Below are positions 24,409 to 31,709 of a stretch of 34,237 nucleotides of DNA, piece after piece. Under the pieces are notes generated by a model, which saw nothing but the letters and a program-made list of their open reading frames with translations, was not told the DNA's origin and did no database searches. Source of the DNA: Burkholderia singularis (GTDB lineage: Bacteria; Pseudomonadota; Gammaproteobacteria; Burkholderiales; Burkholderiaceae); contig NZ_FXAN01000084.1 in assembly GCF_900176645.1 (NCBI RefSeq), forward strand, positions 1 to 34,237, in the 5' to 3' direction. The translations under genes and the position numbers were made by a program. Position 1 is the stretch's first letter. Every line of letters starts with the position of its first letter.

Positions 24409-25716
24409 ATGCCCGATTCCTATTTTCCGCGCTGGCGGTTGCAGCCGCGCGCCGATGCGACCCAGGTCGTCGCGCCCGATGAGCGGCTGCCCTGGCCGCA
24501 AATGGCCGCGATGGGCGTGCAGCACGTCGTCGCGATGTTCGGCTCGACCGTGCTCGCTCCGCTGCTGATGGGCTTCGACCCGAACCTCTGCATTCTGATG
24601 TCCGGCGTCGGCACACTGCTGTTCTTCGTGCTCGTCGGCGGCCGCGTGCCGAGCTATCTCGGCTCGAGCTTCGCGTTCATCGGCGTTGTGATCGCGGCGA
24701 CCGGCTACGGCGGCGCGGGGCCGAACGCCAACGTGCCGGTGGCGCTCGGCGGCATCATCGCGTGCGGCGTCGTCTACGCGCTGATCGGCGCGATCGTCGC
24801 GGCGATCGGCACGCGTTGGATCGAGGCGCTGATGCCGCCTGTCGTCACTGGCGCGATCGTCGCGGTGATCGGGCTGAATCTCGCGCCGGTCGCGGTAAAG
24901 AGCGTCAGCGCGTCGGCGTTCGATTCGACGCTCGCGCTCGTGACGGTGCTGTGCGTGGGTGGCGTGGCGGTGTTCGCGCGCGGGATGCTGCAGCGGCTCT
25001 TGATTCTCGTCGGCGTGCTGATCGCCTATGCGATCTACGCGGTGGCGGCCAACGGGCTCGGGCTCGGCAAGCCGATCGATTTCGCGAGCGTCGCGCATGC
25101 CGCGTGGTTTGGCATCCCGACGTTTCGCCAGCCGGCATTCGATCCGCGCGCGCTTGCGCTGATCGCGCCCGTCGCGGTCATCCTCGTCGCGGAAAATCTC
25201 GGCCATATCAAGGCAGTGAGCGCGATGACGGGGCGCAATCTGGACCGCTACGTCGGCCGCGCGTTCATCGGCGACGCACTCGCAACGATCGTGTCAGGCA
25301 GCGCGGGCGGCACGGGTGTGACGACCTACGCGGAGAATATCGGCGTGATGGCGGTTACCCGGATCTACTCGACGCTCGTGTTCGTTGCCGCCGCGCTGAT
25401 CGCGGTCGCGCTCGGCTTCTCGCCGAAATTCGGCGCGCTGATCCAGACGATTCCGCCGGCGGTGCTGGGCGGCGTGTCGATCGTCGTGTTCGGGCTGATC
25501 GCGGTGACGGGTGCGCGGATCTGGGTGGTCAACCGCGTCGACTTCTCGGACAACCGCAATCTGATTGTCGCCGCGGTCACGCTCGTGCTGGGCGCGGGCG
25601 ATTTTTCGGTCAAATTCGGCGGCTTCGCGCTCGGCGGAATCGGCACCGCGACGTTTGGTGCGATCGTTCTTTACGCGCTGTTGCGCAAGGAGAAGGAGCC
25701 GGGGCCGGTGGTTTGA
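24409..25716 (+). CDS. Uracil/nucleobase permease (NCS2, UraA/RutG type)
   Basis: 435-residue inner-membrane symporter with about 14 hydrophobic segments. The start at 24409 follows AGAGGAGAG and matches the family start. LPWPQMAAMGVQHVVAMFGSTVLAPLLMGFDPN and LVGGRVPSYLGSSFAFIGVV are the conserved UraA/PyrP N-terminal blocks. GTGVTTYAENIGVMAVTRIYST includes the family substrate-binding Glu/Asn motif. The second-repeat block IPPAVLGGVSIVVFGLIAVTGARIW is also present. Proton-coupled uracil uptake is the likely role; xanthine or thymine cannot be excluded. Apparently monocistronic, converging on the LysR gene. Confidence 0.9.
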   Translation: MPDSYFPRWRLQPRADATQVVAPDERLPWPQMAAMGVQHVVAMFGSTVLAPLLMGFDPNLCILMSGVGTLLFFVLVGGRVPSYLGSSFAFIGVVIAATGYGGAGPNANVPVALGGIIACGVVYALIGAIVAAIGTRWIEALMPPVVTGAIVAVIGLNLAPVAVKSVSASAFDSTLALVTVLCVGGVAVFARGMLQRLLILVGVLIAYAIYAVAANGLGLGKPIDFASVAHAAWFGIPTFRQPAFDPRALALIAPVAVILVAENLGHIKAVSAMTGRNLDRYVGRAFIGDALATIVSGSAGGTGVTTYAENIGVMAVTRIYSTLVFVAAALIAVALGFSPKFGALIQTIPPAVLGGVSIVVFGLIAVTGARIWVVNRVDFSDNRNLIVAAVTLVLGAGDFSVKFGGFALGGIGTATFGAIVLYALLRKEKEPGPVV

Positions 25717-25862
25717 GCGTCCGCGCGCTGGCGTGCGCGCATGCTTTGCGCTGCGGCGGCGCATCAAGCAATGCGTCTTCCGCTCGTCTGGTCGGCCCCG
25801 GCCGCCGACGCAATCCGGCTGCGGCGCTTGGCCGGGCGCCAGATCGCCGTCGCGCCTGGCGT

Positions 25863-26744
25863 TCAGCCGGCATCGGCCTGCGCTTCGAGCCATGCGCAAA
25901 ACCGGTTGACGAGCGCTTCACCGGCCGTCTCGCGCGGCGCGATCCACCAGTAGCTGCGTGCCGCGATCCTCGGGCCCGGCAGCGGCGTCACCAGCCGGCC
26001 GCTCGCGAGTTCGTCGGCCATCAGCGGCAGCGGCCCGAGCGCGACGCCGAGGCTGTCCACCGCTGCTTGCAGCGCCAGATAGAAATGGTCGAACGACTGT
26101 TTCTTGCGGTTTTTCATCGGCACGCCCGCCGCGGCGAACCATTCGCGCCATGCGCCGGGACGCGTGTCCGAATGCAGCAGCACGTGGCGCGCGAGATCGT
26201 CCGCGCTTGCGATCGGCGCACGCTTGAGCAGCGCCGGGCTGCAGACAGGAATCAAGCTTTCGTCGAGAAACCGGCCGCTTGCGCAATTCGGCCAGCGGCC
26301 GGGCCCGCGGCGGATTGCGACGTCAAAACCGTCTAGCGCGCCAAGTGGCGTATTCGATGTCGATAATTTGAGTTCGACGTTCGGTGTGTCGCGCTGGAAC
26401 CGCGACAGACGCGGCAGCAACCATTTCATCGCGAAAGTAGGCAGCGCATCGATGCGCAGCACGCGCGCCGCGCCGGTGTGGCGCAGTTGCTCGGTCGCAA
26501 GCGCGATGCTGTCGAATGCCGCCTCGACTGTCACGAGATAGCGGCGCCCTTCGTCGGTGAGCCTCACGCGTTTGCCGTGCCGGTGAAATACCGGCTTGCC
26601 AAGCCACGCTTCGAATGCGGCGATTTGGCGGCTGATGGCACCGTGAGTCACATGCAGTTCTTCGCCGGCGGCGCTGAAACTTTCATGTCTTGCAGCGGCT
26701 TCGAAGGCTTTCAATGCAGGAAACGGGGGGAGATCGCGTGCCAT
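25863..26744 (-). CDS. LysR-family transcriptional regulator (GcvA-like)
   Basis: 293 residues, standard length. The N-terminal winged helix-turn-helix (LKAFEAAARHESFSAAGEELHVTHGAISRQIAAFEAWLGKPVFHRHGKRVRLTDEGRRY) is of the GcvA/AmpR subgroup. The effector-binding periplasmic-protein-like domain follows (LRIDALPTFAMKWLLPRLSRFQRDTPNVELKLSTS, then FDVAIRRGPGRWPN). It is divergent from the chromate transporter pair across 97 nt, so it may control that pair, itself, or both. The ATG at 26744 has no ribosome site; a 21-bp palindrome and a good -10 lie directly upstream, suggesting a leaderless message. The ligand is unknown. Confidence 0.92.
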   Translation of the reverse strand: MARDLPPFPALKAFEAAARHESFSAAGEELHVTHGAISRQIAAFEAWLGKPVFHRHGKRVRLTDEGRRYLVTVEAAFDSIALATEQLRHTGAARVLRIDALPTFAMKWLLPRLSRFQRDTPNVELKLSTSNTPLGALDGFDVAIRRGPGRWPNCASGRFLDESLIPVCSPALLKRAPIASADDLARHVLLHSDTRPGAWREWFAAAGVPMKNRKKQSFDHFYLALQAAVDSLGVALGPLPLMADELASGRLVTPLPGPRIAARSYWWIAPRETAGEALVNRFCAWLEAQADAG

Positions 26745-26745
26745 G

Positions 26746-26766
26746 CTTGTGATTTTAGATCACAAG
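26746..26766. promoter_or_regulatory. Palindromic operator, probable LysR binding site
   Basis: CTTGTGAT (26746-26753) and ATCACAAG (26759-26766) are perfect 8-bp inverted arms around TTTAG. The site lies immediately upstream of the lysR start codon and covers the predicted lysR -10, so binding there would autorepress. It contains T-N11-A spacing options typical of LysR boxes. Confidence 0.6.
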
Positions 26767-26779
26767 CGAATGTCGGCAA
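26752..26779 (-). promoter_or_regulatory. Sigma-70 promoter of the lysR gene, predicting a leaderless mRNA
   Basis: On the minus strand the -35 is TTGCCG (26779-26774), with a 16-nt spacer, then -10 TAAAAT (26757-26752), five of six consensus bases. The usual 6-7 nt distance puts the transcript start at about 26745-26744, at the ATG itself. Confidence 0.5.
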
Positions 26780-26786
26780 AATCGTT

Positions 26787-26814
26787 TTGCGCCCGTGATG
26801 AACGGGCGTAATCT
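26787..26814 (+). promoter_or_regulatory. Candidate promoter of the chromate transporter genes with internal inverted repeat
   Basis: TTGCGC (26787-26792) and TAATCT (26809-26814) with a 16-nt spacer. The spacer and its edges contain a perfect 7-bp inverted repeat, CGCCCGT (26790-26796) and ACGGGCG (26802-26808), a possible second operator. The leader would be about 20 nt, with AGGA before the ATG at 26842. Confidence 0.4.
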
Positions 26815-26841
26815 CGGCACATCGAAATCGCGAGGATCCCT

Positions 26842-27642
26842 ATGCAATCTCCGCTCGAACCTGTTTCCGGCGCGCGGGCGATCGGCGTTGCCGATTTGTT
26901 CATCGGGTTTCTCGGCCTCGGGCTGATATCGTTCGGCGGCGCGCTGCCGTTTGCGCGGCGCGCGCTTGTCGAGGAGCGCCGCTGGCTTAGCGCCGACGAG
27001 TTCACCGATTTGCTCGGCTTGTGCCAATTTCTGCCGGGCGGCAACGTGATCAACCTGTCGGTGGCCGTTGGGATGCGGTTTCGCGGCGTGCCGGGCGCGC
27101 TCGCGGGCCTGATGGGCCTCGTTGCCGGGCCGACGCTCGTGGTTGTCGCGCTGGGTGTGTTGTATGCGAGGACGCAGCAGTATCCGCCGATACAGCATTT
27201 ATTCGGCGGCCTGGCGGCCGCGGCAGCGGGCCTTTTGATCGCGATGGCGGGAAAGGTCGCGAAGCCGCTGCGTCATGCGCGTCAGGCGGCCTGTATTGCG
27301 GCGCTTGCGGTCGTCGCGATTGCCGGGCTGCGCATCGCGCTGCTGCCGACGATGCTGGTACTGACGCCGGTGAGCATTTGGCTTGCGTCGCGCGCGCAGC
27401 GCGGTGCGTGCGGGAGCGAAGGCGGTGCCGCAGCGAACGCCACAAACGCCACGAACGCCACGAACGCCACAAACGCCACGAACGCCACAAACGCCACGAA
27501 CGCCACGAACGCCACGAACGCCACGAACGCCACGAACGCCACGAACGCCACAAACGCCACAAACGCCACAAACGCCACAAACGCCACCCCCCCGCGCTCG
27601 GCCGCCGACGTTGACCCCAACCCGCCGGGAGCACGCCAATGA
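26842..27642 (+). CDS. Chromate transporter, N-terminal-half subunit (short-chain CHR), with Asn-Ala-Thr repeat tail
   Basis: 266 residues. One of a pair of short CHR proteins that together equal ChrA, an inner-membrane chromate exporter. The CHR signature is present: FLGLGLISFGGALPFARRALVEERRWLSADEFTDLLGLCQFLPGGNVINLSVAVG. Five to six membrane segments end at about residue 185. The C-terminal 70 residues are polar, with 17 tandem Asn-Ala-Thr units made by a 9-bp DNA array. This tail has no counterpart I know in the family. The stop overlaps the second subunit's start by 4 nt (ATGA), so the two are coupled. Divergent from the LysR gene. The actual substrate is inferred from the family and might be another oxyanion. 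Confidence 0.9.
   Translation: MQSPLEPVSGARAIGVADLFIGFLGLGLISFGGALPFARRALVEERRWLSADEFTDLLGLCQFLPGGNVINLSVAVGMRFRGVPGALAGLMGLVAGPTLVVVALGVLYARTQQYPPIQHLFGGLAAAAAGLLIAMAGKVAKPLRHARQAACIAALAVVAIAGLRIALLPTMLVLTPVSIWLASRAQRGACGSEGGAAANATNATNATNATNATNATNATNATNATNATNATNATNATNATNATNATNATPPRSAADVDPNPPGARQ
27436..27588. repeat. 9-bp tandem repeat (AACGCCACR), 17 units, in the chromate transporter gene
   Basis: Seventeen contiguous 9-bp units, AACGCCAC followed by A or G (C in the last unit), all in frame as Asn-Ala-Thr. The third-position A/G pattern is irregular, so units can be traced individually. Copy-number change keeps frame and changes only tail length. Confidence 0.97.
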
Positions 27643-28169
27643 GCGCCACGCTTGCCGCACTCGCGACGATTTTCGCCCAGCTTTCGCTGCTCGCATTCGG
27701 CGGCGGCAACACGATCCTGCCGGAGATGCAGCGCCAGGTCGTCGACGTGCATCATTGGATGAGCGCCCAGGCGTTCACCGCGCTGTTCGCACTCGCACAG
27801 GCCGCGCCGGGCCCGAACATGATGATCGTGCCGCTTGTCGGCTGGCATGTCGCGGGATGGCCGGGGCTCGCCGTGTCGTCGATCGCGAAATTCGGGCCGT
27901 CGTCGGTCGTGACCATGCTGGTGCTGCACGCATGGGAGCGCTTCAAGGACAAGCCGTGGCGCCGCTATGTTCAGCAAGGGATGATGCCGGTGACGGCCGG
28001 CCTCGTCATCGCGAGCGCGGTGTTGATTACCGAAGCCTCGAACCATTCGGCGCTGCAATGGGGGATCACCTCCGCAAGCGCGGCGCTCGCGTACCGCACG
28101 CGTGTACATCCGCTTTGGCTGCTGGCGGGCGGCGCGCTGCTGGGCGTGGCGAGCGGTTTCGTCGCTTGA
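27639..28169 (+). CDS. Chromate transporter, C-terminal-half subunit (short-chain CHR)
   Basis: 176 residues, typical for the second short CHR protein. The signature FAQLSLLAFGGGNTILPEMQRQVVDVHHWMSAQAFTALFALAQAAPGPNMMIVPLVGWHVAG includes the FGGG and PGPN motifs of the family. Four to five membrane segments. It starts inside the stop of the first subunit (ATGA overlap). The two halves are expected to insert with opposite topology and assemble as one exporter. Confidence 0.92.
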   Translation: MSATLAALATIFAQLSLLAFGGGNTILPEMQRQVVDVHHWMSAQAFTALFALAQAAPGPNMMIVPLVGWHVAGWPGLAVSSIAKFGPSSVVTMLVLHAWERFKDKPWRRYVQQGMMPVTAGLVIASAVLITEASNHSALQWGITSASAALAYRTRVHPLWLLAGGALLGVASGFVA

Positions 28170-28218
28170 GCCGCGGCGTTGCCACGATGCTGAGGTATTT
28201 AGGGCACGCTGCGCACGC

Positions 28219-28569
28219 TCAGCGCGCCGTATCGCGCGCATCGCGCACACCGCCCTTCACGAGGCCGAGCAGCCGGGCGCGCTCGGCCGCGAGGCCGGCG
28301 CCGGGCGCGGACCAGTCGAGCACGTAGCCGTGGTTCAGCGAGTCGCGCACGATCGACGCATAGTCGGATTTCGTCAGCTTGCCGTCGCGCATCGCCTGTC
28401 CGACTTCATCGCGCAGATCCGGCGTGAAGCCGGGATAGGCGGCGGCGAGCGCCGCGTACTGGCGCGCATCGATCTCATCGGCTTCGCGATTGAGCGCCCA
28501 CACGACGACGAGCACGATGGCGATGAACGGCACGGCGGTATAGCGCAGAAAGAATTGAACGGCAGTCAT
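28219..28569 (-). CDS. Small membrane-anchored protein of unknown function
   Basis: 116 residues. The ATG at 28569 opens an N-terminal membrane anchor (FFLRYTAVPFIAIVLVVVWAL). A helical soluble part follows, with DARQYAALAAAYPGFTPDLRDEVGQAMRDGKLTKSDYASIVRDSLNHGYVLDW. The frame is open far upstream, but only as antisense to the zinc-ribbon gene. I do not recognise a family. It converges on the chromate genes (49 nt apart) and diverges from the YjdM-like gene. No strong ribosome site is visible. Confidence 0.7.
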   Translation of the reverse strand: MTAVQFFLRYTAVPFIAIVLVVVWALNREADEIDARQYAALAAAYPGFTPDLRDEVGQAMRDGKLTKSDYASIVRDSLNHGYVLDWSAPGAGLAAERARLLGLVKGGVRDARDTAR

Positions 28570-28659
28570 GACAAGGCAAAGCGTTGAGACGTGATGGGAG
28601 GGGCCGGGGCGGCGGGTATACTGGCGCGCATTCGACCAATCGGAAACCAGGCTGCGCCT

Positions 28660-29031
28660 ATGAAGCCGACGCCTTTCGCGTGCCCGCCATGCGCGATGGA
28701 CAGCATCTGCACCGACGACGGCCATTATATTTGCGCGCGCTGCGCACATGAATGGCCGGCTGCCGGCGCGTCGACTGCCGCCGATGCGGACGCGGCAACG
28801 GCAATCGTCAGGGATGCGAATGGCAACACGTTCGCCGGCGGCCGCACGGCCGCGGGGGGCGAGGCGCCGGCGCTCGACGGTTTGTCCATGGCGTTCAACA
28901 TGGGCCGGGCGGTGAAGCCTGTCCGGCTCGCGGGCGGTGGTCATGCAGCCAGCGGCAAGATGGAGGCATGCGGGTGGTTTCGCGCGCAACGCGTGCTGCC
29001 TGAAGCAACTATGAACGGCATGCGGTCATGA
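28660..29031 (+). CDS. YjdM/PhnA-like zinc-ribbon protein
   Basis: 123 residues. Like the E. coli YjdM/PhnA family, it has an N-terminal zinc ribbon made of two CxxC pairs (CPPC, then ICARCAHEW). An Ala-rich linker and the IVRDANGN strand follow. The C-terminal barrel-like region is recognisable but degenerate (LSMAFNMGRAVKPVRLAGGGHAASGKME). The ATG at 28660 matches the family start. Despite the historic name, the family has no proven role in phosphonate use here. Its stop overlaps the DUF1275 gene start (ATGA). Confidence 0.8.
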   Translation: MKPTPFACPPCAMDSICTDDGHYICARCAHEWPAAGASTAADADAATAIVRDANGNTFAGGRTAAGGEAPALDGLSMAFNMGRAVKPVRLAGGGHAASGKMEACGWFRAQRVLPEATMNGMRS

Positions 29032-29720
29032 ACCTCGATGCCGCCACCCGCAACCTGGGCGTTGCAGCGCTGCTCACGCTGTCGGGCGGTTTTCTCGACG
29101 CGTATACGTATGTCGGTCATGGCCGTGTGTTCGCGAATACGATGACGGGCAATGTCGCGCTGCTCGGCATCAACGTATCGGCGGGCGACTGGGCGCAGGC
29201 GCTGCATCATGTGCCGCCGCTCGGCGGATTCGTGCTCGCGGTGTTCGTCTCGCACCTGCTGGGGCTAGCCGCGCAAAAGGGCTGGGTCCGGCACACGGCA
29301 TTCGTTGCACTGTGCGTGGAGATCGTGTTTCTTGCACTCGCGTCGTGTGGCTGGCCTGAATGGTCGAGCGCATGGCTGATTCCGGGCATCTCGTTCGTCG
29401 CGACGCTGCAAACGTTGTCGTTTACTCAGTTGGAGAGCCTGTCCTATACATCGGTGATGACGACGGGCAATCTGCGCCGCGCCGCACAATTGCTGTTCGC
29501 CGGCCTGATTCCCCGCTACGACGCACGGGTGCTGCACGACTCAGGGCTGCTTGCGATCATCAGTTTCTGTTTCCTGTTCGGCGCGGTGCTGGGCGGCCTG
29601 CTGACGCGCTTGACCGGCGGCAATGCGCTATGGGGCGCGGTGCTGCTGCTGATCGCGGCATTCGCGGAGATCATCCGGCGTGCGCGCCGCGGCACGCGCG
29701 TGCCCGCGCAGGACGGCTAA
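29028..29720 (+). CDS. DUF1275 (YoaK-type) membrane protein
   Basis: 230 residues with about six membrane segments. The DUF1275 signature is clear: AALLTLSGGFLDAYTYVGHGRVFANTMTGNVALLGI near the start, and a second-half repeat with TLSFTQLESLSYTSVMTTGNLRRAAQLLF. Function is unknown in the family. It is translationally coupled to the zinc-ribbon gene by the ATGA overlap. Confidence 0.92.
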   Translation: MNLDAATRNLGVAALLTLSGGFLDAYTYVGHGRVFANTMTGNVALLGINVSAGDWAQALHHVPPLGGFVLAVFVSHLLGLAAQKGWVRHTAFVALCVEIVFLALASCGWPEWSSAWLIPGISFVATLQTLSFTQLESLSYTSVMTTGNLRRAAQLLFAGLIPRYDARVLHDSGLLAIISFCFLFGAVLGGLLTRLTGGNALWGAVLLLIAAFAEIIRRARRGTRVPAQDG

Positions 29721-29830
29721 CGACGCACCGTGCATGACGCCCGCGCACGGCGGCCCGCGCATCCGCTGCCGCATCTATGCATACCTGATACGCTCGGGCG
29801 TCAGCGAATCCCGACAGAGAGGGCGCCCCG

Positions 29831-30202
29831 ATGCAATTTTCATCTGCGATTCCTGTGCTGCGAATCTTCTCCGAGCCGAAGGCGAAGGAGTTTTACGTCG
29901 ATTTCCTCGGTTTCGTGCTCGAATGGGAGCATCGCTTCGCGCCCGGCTTGCCGCTTTACGCGCAGGTGCGGCGCGGCGATCTGATCCTTCATCTGAGCGA
30001 ACACCACGGCGACGCGACGCCGGGCTCAACGGTCTTCGCGCCGCTCGAAGGCATCGATACGCTGCGCGACGAGCTTCACGCCAAGCACTACGCCTATGCG
30101 CGCCCGTCGGTCGAGCGCTACGACTGGGGGCGAGTGATGGAGATTGCCGATCCGTTCGGCAATCGCCTGCGCTTTTGCGAGCGCGACGCTCAGCGCGGCT
30201 GA
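29831..30202 (+). CDS. VOC/glyoxalase superfamily protein (bleomycin-resistance-like)
   Basis: 123 residues, the usual size of a single-domain VOC protein. The start MQFSSAIPVLRIFSEPKAKEFYVDFLGFVLEWEHRF is the first beta-alpha-beta module, and VMEIADPFGNRLRFCER is the conserved end with a possible metal-ligand Glu. Members include glyoxalases, dioxygenases and drug-binding proteins; nothing here decides which. AGAGAGGGCGCCCCG upstream contains a plausible ribosome site. A strong terminator follows 77 nt after the stop. Confidence 0.88.
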   Translation: MQFSSAIPVLRIFSEPKAKEFYVDFLGFVLEWEHRFAPGLPLYAQVRRGDLILHLSEHHGDATPGSTVFAPLEGIDTLRDELHAKHYAYARPSVERYDWGRVMEIADPFGNRLRFCERDAQRG

Positions 30203-30278
30203 CTACCTGCGCGCCCGAGCGCCGGCCGAACGCCGCGGCGAAGCGCCGGCAGCCGCCCACCGTTGCGCAATGACGACA

Positions 30279-30307
30279 ACGCCGCCCATGCGGCGTGGTC
30301 TTTTTTT
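30279..30307 (+). terminator. Rho-independent terminator after the VOC gene
   Basis: ACGCCGC (30279-30285) pairs with GCGGCGT (30290-30296) across a CCAT loop. After four bases a run of seven T (30301-30307) follows. Confidence 0.85.
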
Positions 30308-30333
30308 GGCCGGAGCCGACATCGTCATATGAT
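30306..30333 (+). promoter_or_regulatory. Candidate sigma-70 promoter of the porin gene
   Basis: TTGGCC (30306-30311) and TATGAT (30328-30333, five of six -10 bases) with a 16-nt spacer. The leader would be about 78 nt. The -35 overlaps the T-tract of the preceding terminator. Confidence 0.4.
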
Positions 30334-30417
30334 TTGCGGCTCGTCGCGCGTGACGGCGAAGCCTGCTGCGGCCATGGCCGAGTGCGGGAGACGGAGACAA
30401 TTCATACAGGACAATCA

Positions 30418-31551
30418 ATGAAACCAATGACTAAAATCGCGGGGGTTGCAGCAGGAACGATGCTGGCGATCGCGAGCCAGCAAGCCATCGCGCAAAGCTC
30501 GGTGACGCTTTGGGGCGTGGCGGATGTCAGCGTGCGTTATCTGACCAATTCGAACGCCAATAACGACGGCCGCGTGTTCATGACGAACGGCGCGATCACG
30601 AACAGCCGCATCGGCCTGCGCGGCAACGAGGATCTCGGCGGCGGCCTGAAGGCGATCTTCAATCTCGAAAGCGGCATGAACCTGCAGGACGGATCGTTCT
30701 CGGACCGCCATCGGATGTTCAACCGCGCCGCCTATGTCGGCCTGTCGAGCCAGTACGGCACGCTCACGCTCGGGCGCCAGAAAACGGTGTTGTTCGATCT
30801 GCTGAGCGATACATACGATCCGTTGACGGTCGGCAACTATCTCGAGAACGCATGGCTGCCGGTCGCGCTCGGCGCGGGGCTCTATGCGGATAATTCGATC
30901 AAGTATCGCGGCACGTTCGGCGGCCTGACGCTCGGCGCGATCTACTCGTTCGGCACCGATTCGACGTCGACGGGCACGGGCGGCTTCTCCGGACAGATTC
31001 CGGGCCACCTGGGCGCGGGCAATATGTACGGCTTCTCGCTGTCGTATGTGGCGGGGCCGATCAGCATCGCGGCGGGTGTTCAGCAGAACAGCGACAATTC
31101 GAGCCGCAAGCAGACGATCTATCACGCGAACGTCGTCTACGCGTTCAGCACCGTGAAGCTTTACGCGGGCTATTTGCGCTCGAAGGACGATACGGGTTTT
31201 GTCGACGGCTTGCTCGTGCAGCAGCAGGGGCTGTTCGCGAACGGCGCGCCGAAGGGCACGGGCCGGATCGACGACGGCCCGTTCGCCGGCGTGAGCTGGC
31301 AGGCAACGCCTGCGCTTACGCTGACGGGCGCGTTCTACTATGACCATATGCGCAATGCGACGAACGCGAGCGGCCAGCTCGCGAGCGGCAACCGCTATAC
31401 GGGCGTTGCGCTGGCCGAATATGCGTTGTCGAAGCGCACCGAAATTTACGGCACGGTCGATTTCAGCAAGGTGACCGGCGCGGCGACGGTCGAGCTGCCG
31501 GGACGCAACAACCAGACCGGCGTGTCGATCGGACTGCGCAACATCTTCTGA
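30418..31551 (+). CDS. Gram-negative porin (OmpC-like trimeric general porin)
   Basis: 377 residues, the usual size for the betaproteobacterial porins abundant in Burkholderia. The start at 30418 follows ACAGGAC and gives a signal peptide (MKPMTKIAGVAAGTMLAIASQQAIA, cut before QSSVTLWG). The mature N-terminus SSVTLWGVADVSVRYLTN, GLRGNEDLGGGLKAIFNLESG, the block AYVGLSSQYGTLTLGRQ, and the final ISIGLRNIF-like strand ending in Phe (outer-membrane insertion signal) are all typical. Exact solute selectivity cannot be read. A terminator region with an inserted element follows. Confidence 0.95.
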   Translation: MKPMTKIAGVAAGTMLAIASQQAIAQSSVTLWGVADVSVRYLTNSNANNDGRVFMTNGAITNSRIGLRGNEDLGGGLKAIFNLESGMNLQDGSFSDRHRMFNRAAYVGLSSQYGTLTLGRQKTVLFDLLSDTYDPLTVGNYLENAWLPVALGAGLYADNSIKYRGTFGGLTLGAIYSFGTDSTSTGTGGFSGQIPGHLGAGNMYGFSLSYVAGPISIAAGVQQNSDNSSRKQTIYHANVVYAFSTVKLYAGYLRSKDDTGFVDGLLVQQQGLFANGAPKGTGRIDDGPFAGVSWQATPALTLTGAFYYDHMRNATNASGQLASGNRYTGVALAEYALSKRTEIYGTVDFSKVTGAATVELPGRNNQTGVSIGLRNIF

Positions 31552-31588
31552 TGGCGGCGCGGCATCTCGTTTGATTCGAGCGGCAAAA

Positions 31589-31668
31589 AAACGGCCCGCG
31601 CAAGTGAACTGCACCCAACGGTTGGATTTGCCTCCGATTTGGGGAGGGCAGTTCAAAGCGGGCCGTTT
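31589..31668. terminator. Bidirectional terminator (porin / hydrolase), interrupted in its loop
   Basis: AAACGGCCCGC (31589-31599) and GCGGGCCGTTT (31658-31668) are perfect 11-bp arms. A run of seven A (31585-31591) on the left gives a T-tract for the minus-strand hydrolase message; the right side has TTT then CTT/TTTT for the porin message. With the 51-bp insert and one target copy removed, the hairpin would be arms plus a GCAA tetraloop, a classic terminator. The convergent gene layout fits. Confidence 0.8.
31605..31655. mobile_element. 51-bp miniature IS3-type element (MITE-like) in the terminator loop
   Basis: The element starts TGAACTGC and ends GCAGTTCA, perfect 8-bp terminal inverted repeats. 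Pairing continues imperfectly inward (ACCCAACGGTTGGA versus CCTCCCCAAATCGGA). It begins TG and ends CA, as IS3-family elements do, and the ends resemble those of Burkholderia IS3-group insertion sequences. AAG directly flanks both ends (31602-31604 and 31656-31658), a 3-bp target duplication. There is no room for a transposase, so it would need one in trans. Confidence 0.6.
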
Positions 31669-31709
31669 GGCTTCGCGCCTTTTCGTTTCAGCTTTGCTTC
31701 AGTTTCGCT

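Noticed and set aside
27282..28250. A minus-strand frame with a long Val-Ala-Phe repeat
   Set aside because: It is the reverse reading of the Asn-Ala-Thr array in the chromate transporter gene, which has clear family motifs on the plus strand.
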